Shown here in pieces: positions 1 through 11,979 of a DNA stretch of 64,000 bases. Source of the DNA: Phragmites australis (lineage: Eukaryota > Streptophyta > Magnoliopsida > Poales > Poaceae); contig NC_084921.1 in assembly GCF_958298935.1 (NCBI RefSeq), forward strand, positions 36,723,501 through 36,787,500. Reading direction: 5' to 3'. The notes under the pieces were generated by a model. That model was not told the DNA's origin. It was given only the letters and a program-made list of their open reading frames with translations, and made no database searches. The position numbers and the translations under genes are program-made. The number at the start of each line of letters is the position of its first letter. Position 1 is the stretch's first letter.

Positions 1-3000
1 AGTGATCCATCGAAGATACCATTCGTTGTTCAATTAGAATTTGGAGATTTGAGCACAATGCCAGCCCTCGTGCCCTAAAGCGTGAGCGATCCATCGAAGG
101 TTTTTGAACTTGTCCTTGTTTCTTCAATGCTTGTCCATTCGGCTATAAATTCCGCTAGTACTCCCAACTTCACGCTTATGCGTGGTATATATCTGACGTT
201 GAATTTATTGAGCTTGACTGCCCTTGCGCAATTCGTACAGTGGCCTCCCTATTGTGTATGACATCCTTTAGTGGGTACATCATCAAGATGGTGATCCTGT
301 GTGCTTAGAAATAGTGCCATAGTTTCTGGGAAGACATCAAGACTGCATATATCAAGTTTTGCACTTGCGGGTATCATAGCTTAGCGTCATGTAGGACTTC
401 GCTCACGTAGTAAACAGATTTCTAGACATTGGCCTTTTTCTCGGGGCATTCTCATTCGACCACTAGGACCGTGCTTACAACTTGTGGGGTAGCTGCAATG
501 TACAAAAAGAGCTCATCTTTTTTATTAGACGATGTAAGAATTAACGGAGACGGTAAATACCTTTCTAAATCCTGGAAGGCACGCTCTGCTTCTTTCGTCC
601 ACTCGAACCGTTCATGGTTCTTCAGCAACTTGAAAAAAGGCATCCCTCACTCACCCATCCTGAAAATAAATTGACTAAGAGCTGCAATACATCCTGTTAA
701 TTTTTGAACCTCCTTCAGTATTTAAGGTGACCGCATCTAGTCAAGAGCCTCAATTTTGAGTAGATTAGCCTCAATACCTCGACTCAACACCACGAAGCCG
801 AGAAGCTTGCCGGACGAAACGCCGAATGCACACTTGTTCGGATTGAGCACCATACGATACTTCTTGAGGTTGTTGAATGTCTTCTTGAGATCGTCAATCA
901 AAGCATCCCCAGTTCTCGACTTGATTACAATATCATCGACATAAGCTTCCACATTGCGCCCAATTTGGGGCTATGGACAATTTTGAATACATAGTTGATA
1001 AGTAGCACCAATATTTTTTAAACTGAATGGCATCTTTACATAGCAAAACACACTGAAAGGAGTAGTAAAAGCAGTTTTATCCTCATCATCTATTCTCATG
1101 CTAATTTGGTGATACCCCAAATAGGCATCTAGAAAATACAACAATATACAACCCGCCGTAGAGTCGATGATTTGGTCGATGTGTGGAAGAGGAAAATGAT
1201 CTTTTGGACATAATTTGTTGAGGTCGGTAAAGTCGACACACATTCTCCATCTACCATTAGCTTTCTTGACGAGGACATAATTTGTGAGCCATGTAGGGTG
1301 ACAAACTTCTCGAATAAAGCTCGCCTTAAGGAGTTTATCAACCTCCTCCTAGATAGCTTGTTTTCTATCCCCCGCAAATCTTTGCTGCTTCTGCACCACA
1401 GGTTTGAAGTTAGGCTTAATAGCTAGTCGATGCTTGATCACCTCCCTAGGGACTCTAGACATATCATACGGTTGCCATGCGAACACGTCTTGGTTTGCCC
1501 GGAGGAAAGTGATGAGCTCGAGTTCCTATTTAGAGTCGTGGTCAGCCCAAACCTTAACCATCTTGGCTGGTTTAGGTAGGTCGAGGGGCATCGCCTTGAT
1601 GCCACCATCAGTCTTTTTGTCGCTAGTGTTGTCCTTGGTCTCACCCTTAGCGGTATTGTTAGACTTGGAGGTGTTAGCAAGAGTTACAAGCTTGGAGTCC
1701 TTGATCCCAACAGTGGCTTGATACTTCTGATGCTTGGAAGTTGCGCCTTTAGAAGTGGTTGCCGCTTAACTGAGGTGTTCGACCATGTCTAGGCTTTGGT
1801 TGTCACATTTGACTGTCGCATGTTGATCTCCCCTAACAGTTATGACCCCTTGGGGACCCGGGATCTTAAGCATCTAGTATGCATAGTGCACCACTGTCAT
1901 AAACTTATCCAGTGTTGGGTGGCCAAGGATCACGTTGTATTTTGTCTCGAATTCCGCGACATCAAAGGTAAGCTTCTTTGTACGGAAGTTATCAGGGGTG
2001 CTAGACATGATCGGTAACTCGATCTGGCCTAGTGGCATGGTCGATGAGTTGGGGGTTATGCCATGGTAAAGCTTGACTCCCGCCTTAAGCTTCGATCTCT
2101 GAACTCCCATCTTGTCTAGGGTCTTGGCAAAGATGAGGTTAAGAAAACTACCCCCATCAACAAAAATTCAGGAGACTTTGATGTTGAGGATAGTTGGTTG
2201 GACCATAACTGAGTATCGACCAGGGTGTGGAACTTCGACTAGATGATCAACTTGATTGAAGGTGATCGGAATCTCCGACCACTTGAGGTATCGAGTAAGC
2301 CTAGTCAGAGCCAAATTGACCTCTCGTTCGACCGCCTTATACTGCCTTTTAGATTCATACGCGGTGGATTCTCTGAAGATGTGTGCTAGACTTTGGTCAT
2401 CCTCATGGAATTAAGGCTCGTCACCGTTAACGTTTGGCTTGGCTTGTTTGTTGTTATGCTCAGCGACAGCGGCCTTGAGCTTTTCATTGAACTTCTTTTT
2501 GATGATATAGTATTCGTCGAAATTGTGTTGGCTGGTCCGATGGACAAAACACCACTTTCTACCACCTCAACTTAGGCCTTTGTTATCCCTAGTGTTACAC
2601 AACTTGCTCATGTCGACCACAACTATGGTCATATTTGGACCCTTGCGTTTGTCATCATGTTTGTTCTTCTTCCCCTGTTCTTCGAGGACTCGGACTTGTC
2701 CTTGCTAGATTTAGGATTTTTGGTGCGTACCTGGGCTTTCGCTCACTTTGCACACTTATCGGCCAACTCAAAGAGCTCTTTGACTGTGTGAATCTTCCAA
2801 GTAGCCATCTTCTTGAGCAAATTCGTGTCCCGGATGTCTCGTTTGAAGGCGATGATGACTGACTTGTCAGAGATGTCTGGGATCATATTACGCCTGTCGC
2901 TGAACCGGCAAATGAAATCTCGAAGTGATTTGTCCTCACCTTGGTTCAATTGATAGAGATTGTTCTTCATTCCTAGTCACTCGAATGTGCCTTCGAAGTT

Positions 3001-3424
3001 GGCTATAAACTGAGCCTTCAACTCGACCCATGATCAGATCAAGTTAGAAGATAGGTTCAACAACCAGATCCTAGCAGGTCCATCGAGCGCAGTCAACAGA
3101 TAATTAACCATTATCGTGTTGTCGTTGCCCGCTGCTCGAATAATAGTGGTATAGAATTGTAATCACTCATTGGGGTTGATCTTTCCATCATACTTCAGAT
3201 TGGGCCTGTCTTGAACTTCTCGGGCCACTGCATCGACCTAAGCTAGTGTAAGAAAGCTTCGCAGGCTCCATCGAATTTTTCAGGAGGAGGAGGGGGAGGA
3301 CTATCATGCATGTTCCTTCGAGCAGGGGAGTTATGTCGACCATCTCGTCCTGGAGATCTGCGATCGTAATGACAGTAGTTGTCCTCACAACGTTCCTCAT
3401 GGCGGTTGTCTATCACTATACGTA

Positions 3425-3498
3425 GATCATGCTGATTGTGAGGAATATGATTCCTCAGGTCGATCGTGCTGATTGTGAGGAATATGATTCCTCAGGTT
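3425..3498. repeat. Two-copy 37-bp tandem repeat in the gypsy leader/gag region
   Basis: Units 3425-3461 and 3462-3498 differ at only a couple of bases (GATCATGCTG versus GATCGTGCTG at the start). Each unit contains the inverted pair GAGGAATATGATTCCTC. The 37-bp period is not a multiple of three, so the duplication breaks any frame through it. Confidence 0.85.
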
Positions 3499-4512
3499 TC
3501 CTAGGTTCCTATGCCTATGGATATGGCAGTTGTAGTTTGGCCCACAAAGTGGTGCTCAGGCTTGATCACCTAAGCTTCCTACCTGGGATCCCTCGACTTG
3601 GGAATACTCGCGTTTATGGCTCCTCGAGCTGGCGCTTTGCCTACTGGGGTGCCTAGAGTTGCTAAGATTGTTCGCTCGAGCAACTTGGATCCAGGCCACG
3701 TCGAGTGGGGTCCTGACATGGTTAACCATAGGGATCAAAGGATTCACTGGATCCGACTTCGAAAGATATCTCAGAATCAGATGGGCTCCCTGGACATTAG
3801 CATTCAGAGTGCTGAAAACATCGATTCCTAGACTTGGTTGTGGTCGAAACGATGCTGCTTTGTGGTTTCTATTTTGAGGGAGCTTGTCTCTCGATGTTTG
3901 AGCTGCTGGCGGTGGAGGTGTGACCCCTGGAAGTCATCGTTGAAGACCAGGACGACCTCCTGCGGTCTGTCGACGGAAAGTTGTGTCAAGAATACGTAAG
4001 GCTCTAGCTGTAGATGTCTCTGGTAGCATATCGCTCACAATGTCGATACCATGAGAGGCGGGTACTGCTGTTGGATCCTTGGGAATTTTAGTGTCAATGT
4101 TTACCATGGTGTTTGGATCTACCACCATTGGGTCAGCATGTGGGATATCAACTCTCCTGGCCATGAACACGAATTGAACTGTTCAGCTACTCTAGCTGGC
4201 GACGAAGTCATCGTCACCACCCTCGTCGTTGTTGGTGTCCATGCACTGAAGAACATTGGACTCCTTGGGATCCCACTTGAGATGTCCCACCTCGCGGTAT
4301 GCGTCCAATGGTTTGGACTCGATAATACCGGTATGGATCAGTTCATCTTGATGGTCCGAGCGGAAGATCATAGTTCTGAATATGATCTCTGATCTGGCTA
4401 GGGGCGATTTGAGGGTGATCGTTGTTGACCCGAAGTGGTCGTAGAAGCCGTCGTCGGAGAATCCGGTGCCGATGTGTACCCGAGACACAGTCGATCCTGA
4501 AAAGCAGAAGAA

Positions 4513-4531
4513 CCCTACCTAGCGCGCCAAC
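4513..4531 (-). other. Primer-binding/leader site of the gypsy element
   Basis: The minus strand reads GTTGGCGCGCTAGGTAGGG immediately inside the LTR end. The TGG start suits pairing with a tRNA CCA end, but I cannot name the tRNA. Confidence 0.5.
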
Positions 4532-5131
4532 TATCGAGGATTTATTCCTGACAATGTGTCCAGATAATAACGGGGTTAACCTCATGAATCAGAGATCGAA
4601 CATGAAGCGAGGCAACAAGATGTATATAGGTTCGGACCTTTGATTGGAGTAATACCCTACGTTATATGTGGATGATTATGTATATGTATTCACTCGAGTA
4701 CAGACAATGTGGCTAACATATTACAAGGAGTATATCGGATCTAGTCTAAACTAGGGTTAAAGTCGCCGAGTTACTTCTATGTCAAGGTCCTAATGCTTGC
4801 CTCGAGTAGCCAGGGAAAAAAAAAAAGAGAACCTCCCCCAGGGGATCTGAGTCCCGCCTTATATAGAGGTGATATATCATCTACTATCCGTCCATAATCG
4901 ATAAAGAGTCCTTTTTGTCGTCCAAGTAAATAAATTTGTTATAGATACTAGTCTTCTCGAATTGGATAATTAATAGAGACCTTCCTATTATACACCTTTT
5001 AGATTCTAGGAGTATCAGGTACCGTATATTCGGTTTCGTAATATCCAAAATTATTAAATATGCACACGATATACCTCGTTCATATATAGTATACTCTTTA
5101 TACGTATATACTTATAGTTAGATATTCGACA
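4532..5131 (-). repeat. 5' LTR of the gypsy element
   Basis: On the minus strand the LTR begins TGTCGAATATC at 5131 and ends ...CCTCGATA at 4532, giving near-matching short inverted termini (TGTCGA/TCGATA; the expected end would be TCGACA). Directly inside it is GTTGGCGCGCTAGGTAGGG (4513-4531), the leader that follows LTRs in many grass gypsy elements. The LTR carries its own TATA box (4859-4865). The partner LTR lies outside the window, so age cannot be estimated and a target-site duplication cannot be checked. Confidence 0.75.
4859..4865 (-). promoter_or_regulatory. LTR TATA box
   Basis: TATATAA on the minus strand, followed by a GC-rich stretch (GGCGGGACTCAG), inside the gypsy LTR and upstream of gag in the correct orientation. 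This is the usual place for an LTR promoter. Confidence 0.5.
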
Positions 5132-7379
5132 AATAGTGGTCTCTTTACCATCAGCATTCTAAAGTTGCCATTATGGTCTCCATTAGTTGGTCATATGTGC
5201 ATTTTTTTCAGTCTCCTTTCTATGGTAGGATCCTATGTTCTGATTTCGCATGTTCTGTCTCATAATCCTTTTCACGATGACTGCTCGAGTGGGGCTGATT
5301 GTTTGGCAGTTCAGAACTGAAAGGGTCACTTGAGGCCATCAGATTTACGTGAACCCGCTGTTCCCTTTGCTTATTGCGCTTATTGGACACTGCATAATCC
5401 TCCAAAAGCATCCATAAAGAGATACTTGCTGATTGTGACCTTACATCAATGGCCACTCCATGGTACCTCACACGTCTTTTTTCTTCATACTTTGTGTGGT
5501 CATGTCCCTTCTTTCAATTGTAAATAAGCACTGAGGAAAGTATGTCTTTAAAAGAATGTTGTGCCTCGAATTTAAGCTGATTTAAAGAGAACGAGTTCGA
5601 CTGACTATTAGCATTGTGAGAGACTTGACACCCTTCTTCCAATTGTGATCCACGTAATCCTGATTTAAGTAGCTGCGTTGACGTATGGACCTACGGTGCT
5701 GGTGCTGTCTGTTGGATCCTGCTATTGATTTCTCGAATTCTTTTCTACGCACAATTTGTCGAGTTGGATTCCATTCGTTCATTCTCTTCTCGACGAAGAA
5801 TCATCCCATTTCTTTAACTTTCCAATTGCAGCGCGTGTGGAAGGCTTTGAGGGTGGCGGCGAGCGAGCATCAAGCACCACTCAAATTGTTCCATTATTCG
5901 GTCCCACACTTTGCATATTGCGAGGACACCATTTGTAAAGATCATATTGGAGGACTAGTTGCCGTCTCCTAGTCCTGCTCTTTTGATGCTGTTGCATATA
6001 CGGCGTATATGTACGAGATTCCATGGAACACAGGAACCTGTCTTGCTTTGCGCATCATGGAGGAGAGGAGCTTTATTGAGTTGAAATGTTTAGGACAAAT
6101 GGTGTCTTGTGGTGCCACAAGTGGAAAGCTTAGCACAAATGTGGCATGCCTTGCCTTTTTGTTGCAATGGCATTACTTGGTGCGGTTTCAGATGTCTAAA
6201 GGAACAGAGGAGGAGCTGGCTCTAGTGGGCTTGCCACTCACTGTCTTTTCCTCCCATGTTTCAAGGTAAACTCTTTTTTTTCTTTTTCTGGTTTTTTGCT
6301 TGTGCATGTCAAGAAAGATGTTTTTAAAAGCTGTTTTGGTCCCATGTCGAGTAATTTAAATCTGCCGGGAGTGAGGGATTATGTGTCACTTGCTTGATGT
6401 GTTTTCCTTTTTCTTTTATTTCAGCAGTTGATACTCTGCAAGGTGCTTTACTCCATTGTTTCTTGCCGTTGTACAGAGTTTCAGAGAGCCAAGGTGTCTA
6501 CAAAATAGATGATACACAAAATCTAGATATAATCATAGATGCTTCGGTCTGAATACGATTGGTCTGTAATTCAGTATGTTGCCTAAGGCCTTGCCGACAG
6601 AACTACCCAAAAGCATTGCCCACATTTCTTCAGATGACCATCTCATTTGCTGCTAATTGGCAACATGCTTCTGATGTGCTCCATGCATGCCCAGTACTTA
6701 GCATATCTTACAACAGGGTTAATCTTGCTAGCTGCAGTACCTACTCTAGTTATGAGAAATTGACCATACGATTTTTTGCCCCTTTGCACGTACTAGTTGC
6801 TCGACATGGAAAGGTTGGTCCCCACAGGCACTAGGTCCAGAAAAGATGTAAGCCCTCACTCCTTCAGAGTTCAGACCATGCATGCATGGAGATGGCTTCT
6901 TCTATTGTTAATCTGAAACAGCGCCGGTCACTACTGAATTACTGCCATCTTTGGAGAGAGAGAGGGAAAGAGAGTGGTCACTGTGCTAGCTCCAGGCCTC
7001 CAGTCCAGCTAGTCACTGTAACCGCTCAGAAGTGAGTACTGTTGCAGGTAGCCGCGTTAATCCCCTTGCTTCACACAGTTAATGCATAGCCCTGTTTGTA
7101 TCAGTGTCCTAAACCTAGATTCTCAACGGTCAGTTCTAAAAAGTAGACGCTCAACGGTCCTAGAAAGAAGAGAGCAAATTGTCCAATGGCATCGCTAACG
7201 ATTTGCTAGCCCTGCTTGAGGTTCGTGTTCATGTTCTAAATAACACGTTACACGCGTGAGATTTAATTAAGTTGCTGGAGGGTTTAGTAGGGTTGAGTCA
7301 TTTGTTTCTGAGTTGTGTAGTCTGTTTCAAGATTTTTTGATGCATGTGATCGCGAAAGATCATCGATCAATCCAAGCTC
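5132..7379. other. Unassigned region with ORF fragments, no recognised gene
   Basis: Between the gypsy LTR and the GC-rich island I recognise no protein family. Minus-strand ORFs at 5220-5471 and 5582-5782 look protein-like (Ser/His/Lys-rich, e.g. SSDPFSSELPNNQ) and lie in neighbouring frames, as in a frameshifted gene remnant. On the plus strand, ORFs at 5685-5972 and 6009-6269 are followed by a good donor (CAAG/GTAAAC, intron from 6266) and a good acceptor after a T-rich tract (TTTATTTCAG, intron end 6424). Splicing there meets a stop within three codons. It could be a broken gene, a non-coding transcript or uncatalogued mobile DNA. Confidence 0.35.
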
Positions 7380-8260
7380 GCTCGGCCGGGAAGAGATCAC
7401 GCCGGGCGCACTCCGGCCCAAAAGCGTGAGAGATCAGCAAAGTGACATGAGCGCACGCACGTGATCGACCGGCCGCCGTCGACAGCGGCGAGGCTCGCGC
7501 GGCAGGGGACCCAACCCCGGCCAGGCCTGCGCTGCGTGCTGCACGCGCTACCTGCTGCCTGCGGTTGCATGCACGCGCCTACGGCGGAGCACGTTGCGTA
7601 CGAGTCCAGCGTCCAGCGGTGAGGAAAAAAAAGGCGAGACGAGCGGACGCGGTGCCCGACACGGCGCCGTAGGTAGCATGGTCCATCGCGGGGCGCGCCT
7701 AGCCTATACATGGCCACGGCACGGCATGGCCATGGCACGTTGCTTTCGCGGCCCTGCGCCCTGCGGCTGCTCTGCTGGGGTCGGGTGGCCGCAGCTAGCA
7801 AAAGCCTCTCCCGCCGTGGCCCACGGGAGGAGGCCGCCATTGATGTGTGCTACTCCTACCACTAACGCTACTGCGTAGGTAGGATCGAGCCGGTACGGAC
7901 GTACGAGATCTCGTTGCCTCAGCTGTCGTGCCGTGCCGCGCCGCGGTCGAGCGTCGCGCGCGGGTGGGTGGCGTGGGGTCTGCCGTTGTCTCGGGCTCGG
8001 TTCGGCCGTGTGAGCAGCGCGAGGGGTCGCGGTCGCGTTGCTTCGGGTTGGCTGGCGGCAGCGTTGCGTTCCAAGAAGGGACGCGCGGCGGCGGCGGCGG
8101 CAATTATTTACGGCGAGGCCAGGTCGCGCCTAGCAAGCACTAGCAGCAGGCAGTGCGGCTGGGTGGGCGACGTGCTTCGCCGCATCGGTGCGGCCGTGGC
8201 CATACCGTGACACGTCGCGTGCGGAGAACGCATGCGGCAGCTCCGTGGGCTTCTGCTGTC
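7380..8260. other. GC-rich CpG-dense island without a recognisable gene
   Basis: An abrupt block of high GC with many CG dinucleotides lies between AT-rich flanks. Overlapping ORFs on both strands (7397-7840 minus, 7594-7878 plus, 7795-8103 minus, 7914-8210 plus) are what GC-rich DNA gives by chance; none shows a domain, signal peptide or repeated motif I know. In grasses such islands usually mark promoters and first exons, so this may be an orphaned promoter or first exon. Confidence 0.4.
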
Positions 8261-10168
8261 TTTTCGTTCATATTGGTGGACGGGGCTTATCTGCTGAGGA
8301 ATTTCTGACATTAGTTGAAAATATTTATTTGTTGCGAAAAACTCTCTGTCGATTATGACGTCATACATGAAGAATAGTGTTAGTTTCTTCCCTCGTGAGC
8401 TCTAGAAAAATATCTGGTACTATTCCTGGAAGATGATCACGTGCTCAACATAATTCGTAAATGGAGAATCATACTCCAAATAAACCATATATAGGTTGCC
8501 TCTCAAAATAAACCATATTAGCTGGTTTCCGATGTAGTTGTGGCATGTGTGTTTTTGTGCTTGATGCGCTGTCCTTTCCTTTATTGCCCAAAAAAATCGA
8601 TTTTTTAATCATTGATTCGTTCCACGGAAAACTAATTTTGTCTAGATTGATTAGCTTCCCAGATTCAAGTCCCATTATGCGGCAACATCAACGCTGGATA
8701 TATGTCCATGCATATTTGGTTACTTATTAGGTAATCCTATTTATTATTGACAGGGATGAACAATGTGCCAGTATGGTAATATGCAAACTTGTGTCTTTGA
8801 GAAAGAAACAATAAGTTTTGATCCACCAATTTGCACCGGGGTTCGTTCTCCTTTTCATCGCGGTACAGCATAGTGCGAAAACAATCTCTCGATCACTTTA
8901 AACTACGCATGGCCGTCTCAGAGAATTTGGAGGCCCCGAGCGAAAAATTTAAAACAGACCCTCAACTTTCAAAATTAAATATAGCTCTTCTATCTTTTTT
9001 TTTCTTTTGACGTTTTTTATAGACAGATTTGTGTTTCCTAATCCTAGCTCCCGAAGACATGGCAGAATAAGAACGCCTTTGAAATGCGCAAATACATGAT
9101 TGAACAACAATAATAGGAAATGCTAGAAATTTAGGAACCTCATCACGCTTGCTCCAGACAATGAGACATGTGCGGGCAATGCTCACTAGCGATGAAATGC
9201 ATCAAAAAAAAACCTGATTAGGGTGCTTGTATGGCGTCCAGAGGCTGTAACGTGAACGGCCGGCTTCTTCGAGCCTTCGATTGCCAAGTGACACACTGAC
9301 TCGAGCCCAATCGACCAATTGACGATGACACGCAATGACACGAAGAGGTATTGTGCGCGAGTTCACAAAGAATAAAATAAATAGGTGAGATTGGAGTGGG
9401 CGGATTGACGGATTCATGGTCACCCACGGGTCTCTTTATTTTCTGGAAAATCGTGGATTTTACAGGAAATAGGGAAGAAATGCAGAAAGGCTTGTGGCAC
9501 ACTAATGGAGAGAGAAGGCTTGTGGCAGAGCGATGGAGAGAGAGGCGGTTAGGTAATGGGAAGTGTAAGGCTGTTAAAAAAACTAGAGGTTTGCGAGCTA
9601 TTCGAACTCGGTTCATTAAAAGTTTGATTTGAGATCAGCTCGTCTGAGAGTTGAGCTGAGCTCGAGCCTATCTCAAAACTCGTGAGCCTTTTATTCTATT
9701 CAATAATTTAATAATTTATACACTTACTTAAAAATAGAGAAAGAAATTTATAATATTTGACTATTAATGAGTCGAGCTCGAGCTCGAACTTGCCTCTAAG
9801 CTCAAACGGTAACTCAGGCCTGCTAAAGCTCGACTCGAGTTCCTATCAAGTTTGAGCTTATCATGCTAGTTTCGTTCTAACTAGGCTGGTTGATAACCCT
9901 AGGGAAGTGTGCTGCTCGTGGGAAGTTTCGGAAGGTGGAGCGTGGAAAGAGTGAACGGTAGCTAAAATACTTCGTATTGGTACCATTGCTTCATAGAAAT
10001 GGCATTTTGCTTCCTTCTGAGAGCTAAAAATGCCCAGGGACGGGTCTGATTGGATGGTAATCTAATGGTTATATATGGCTGTATAATAACAAAATTATAT
10101 TCATTTAAACTTTAGACATTCCCTTAAAATATATGCCATCCAATCATAATCACAAATGGATGTCGTTT
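8261..10168. other. Gene-free stretch with low-copy and AT-rich DNA
   Basis: No ORF here shows recognisable protein features. At about 9600-9850 there is a cluster of GAGCTCG-type palindromes (for example CGAGCTCGAGCTCG near 9773), a style seen at edges of some plant DNA transposons, but no matching terminal repeat was found. Confidence 0.4.
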
Positions 10169-10484
10169 TAAGACTCGTTTGGGAGAAAAGTTTCGGATTT
10201 TGGCCAGAATGTCTGACAAAGGGTGCTTTTAGCAACTAATTCGAATTCAAAATGGAAGAAACATTTTCTTTTTTCCATTGCAAAATAAACAAAAAGTGGG
10301 TTCCCCAGTTTCTAAATCACTTCCTTATTATTTACAATGTATTCCTCTATCGAGAATCAGAATTCATCCAACTAGCCAAACGATTACGTAAAGTGATTCT
10401 AATTCACCAAAGAAATATTTTCAAAAAGAAACTAGAACCAAATTATTTCTAGAAGAATCAAGAACCCTATCAAATGAGCACTTA
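10169..10484. mobile_element. Possible MITE with imperfect terminal inverted repeats
   Basis: The left end reads AGACTCGTTTGGGAG and the reverse complement of the right end reads GTGCTCATTTGATAG, an imperfect inverted pair around CTCRTTTG. The interior is AT-rich and non-coding. The target-site duplication is not clear, so family assignment is open. Confidence 0.35.
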
Positions 10485-10628
10485 GAGTTGAGCAAGGACG
10501 TAGATGGAATGACAATGCTTCTCTTAATTATTTTTTATAGAAAAGTGTAGAATTAATATTAAAAATACTCAAAGCATCTTTAACAATATAGATAATTGTT
10601 ATTTATAAAATTTGTACATATACCAATA

Positions 10629-10855
10629 CTACCTCTATTTCACAATATTTGTCCACAACACATCATGCGCCTTGACCAACGAAGTATTATATCCAAGAAA
10701 AAAAATCAGTGAGAAATGACCATCCATACCTTATTAAATGACATGATACAATCATTTTTATCTTTCAAATCATTTAATTAGGAGTAGAGTGGAAACATTG
10801 CATAATTATAATCTTGATTTCCTTAATAGATAAATATTTTGAAAATGTATTCTCC
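10629..10855. mobile_element. Stowaway-like MITE
   Basis: The left end after a TA dinucleotide reads CTACCTCTATTTCACAATAT. The reverse complement of the right end reads GGAGAATACATTTTCAAAAT, so the ends pair as imperfect inverted repeats. The length of about 230 bp and TA target fit Stowaway. The interior is non-coding. Confidence 0.45.
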
Positions 10856-11057
10856 AAGACCATAGACAAACATAATGAAATGAAAGTAGATAATATATAG
10901 ACATCTCCCTCATAGCTTAAATATAACACAATCTATAAAATTAATGTAGGTCCATAATTAACATAGACTGCAAGATCAATGAATTAAATGAGTATGCTAT
11001 CTATTGGTTAATAATATAACTTTTATATTTTCTTATTACTCTCTCTTCTATATAGAC

Positions 11058-11080
11058 TATATATATATATATATATATAT
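11058..11080. repeat. (TA)n microsatellite
   Basis: An uninterrupted run of alternating T and A, about 11 dinucleotides, in AT-rich intergenic DNA. Confidence 0.9.
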
Positions 11081-11347
11081 GATGTGGATAATATTATAGC
11101 TAGCTGATATGTATGGTTACACCCTCCCTCCTTTCCCATGCACCACATGGAGGAGTAATGTTAATTAATAACTATAGGTTACCATGAAATTAATGAGGGC
11201 AAAATTTGAATAAATAGAGAAAAGTTATATTGAAATCCTAGAGCTATATATATAGTAAATAGTAGAGGAGATCAAAATGGGTATATTTATTATAAGAGGG
11301 ATAAATTTCTTTATTTTAAAAAGTCCAAAATAAAAATATAAAAAATA

Positions 11348-11700
11348 TCTCTACTATATAAAACACGACTTGATTTCCGTGTCATTTCTTCCCCTACTAT
11401 CCTCCCTCTAATAAAACATCTAAAATTTGAATAATGTATCCACTTTTACCATCTATTATCGTCCTCAATTATCCCCCACCTTATTACAATTATAGACATA
11501 TGACTCATTTTACTAACAAAAATAAATAAATTAGAAGAAAAATTAGTAGATAATCTTCTATTCTTTTTTATCTCATCTAAAATCAAACTATGCTATTACT
11601 CTCGATTCGATTGATAACACTCCAACGATATATTCATATCTAAATTTATAATTAATATTATCTAAATTTATAATTAATATTATCCTATTCAATATTTATG
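11348..11700 (+). mobile_element. Possible Helitron 5' end (right boundary not located)
   Basis: TCTCTACTATATAAAA preceded by A at 11347 is close to the known grass Helitron 5' terminus (TC start inserted between A and T). I did not find a convincing 3' hairpin plus CTRR end, so only the left terminus is supported and the end coordinate is nominal. Confidence 0.3.
11638..11681. repeat. Perfect two-copy 22-bp tandem repeat
   Basis: Units 11638-11659 and 11660-11681 are identical AT-rich 22-mers beginning ATCTAAATTTATAATTAA. They lie about 80 bp upstream of the TATA box of the F-box gene. Confidence 0.9.
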
Positions 11701-11758
11701 TTTTATCTCTAGACACTTATGAAAGGTAGAAAGTGGACTATTCCAACTCCCCGTGCGA

Positions 11759-11766
11759 TATATAAA
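11759..11766 (+). promoter_or_regulatory. TATA box of the HWS-like F-box gene
   Basis: TATATAAA followed about 30 bp later by a pyrimidine-rich, C-rich sequence typical of grass transcription starts. It precedes the non-coding first exon that ends at 11979. Confidence 0.65.
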
Positions 11767-11789
11767 TACGGACTCCCGCTGCAAACGGC

Positions 11790-11979
11790 CTCCAGAGTTT
11801 CTTTCCACTCGCTCCTCCCCTGCCACAACGCTGTTAACTCCCAACGCAAGAACGCATCGCCGCCGCCATACCCTGCCTTCCCTCTCTCCGCCGGTGCCGG
11901 ATCCTCCACCCACCGCTCCTCTGTCGGTCTAGCGGCGGTGGAGATCCATCCGCGCGAGGACTCATTCCTTCTTACGCTG
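11790..11979 (+). other. HWS: Probable 5'-UTR exon of the HWS-like gene
   Basis: C-rich leader ending in CTTACGCTG with donor GTGAGT at 11980. The matching acceptor is TTTTGCTTCAG ending at 12819, giving an 840-bp 5'-UTR intron (11980-12819). An open frame of 97 codons crosses the exon but is not followed into the main protein. The start coordinate is an estimate from the TATA box. Confidence 0.6.

Larger units (their letters stand above)
1..4531 (-). mobile_element. Ty3/gypsy retrotransposon internal region, decayed and cut by the window edge
   Basis: Read on the minus strand, the order is leader, gag, protease, reverse transcriptase, RNase H, which is Ty3/gypsy order; integrase and the 3' LTR would lie left of position 1. 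Gag is visible around 2690-3260 (retrotransposon-gag core with ICRFSDRRN and KKMATWKIHTVKELFE). The protease region at about 1874-2180 shows FVDGGS as the aspartic site and VILGHPTLDKFM near its end. RT spans about 740-1390, with VDFTDLNKLCPKD upstream and the catalytic YVDD box near 940. RNase H start is at about 452-643. In-frame stops and frameshifts break every domain, so the element is not autonomous. It is continuous with the LTR at 4532-5131. The protease and gag style resembles the Tat/RIRE-like grass lineage, which is an inference. Confidence 0.9.

Noticed and set aside
1404..1721. 105-codon plus-strand ORF in the gypsy element
   Set aside because: It runs against the gypsy coding direction across the protease-RT spacer and has no independent similarity.
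9218..9616. 132-codon minus-strand ORF
   Set aside because: No domain, motif or composition that separates it from chance; neighbours are non-coding.
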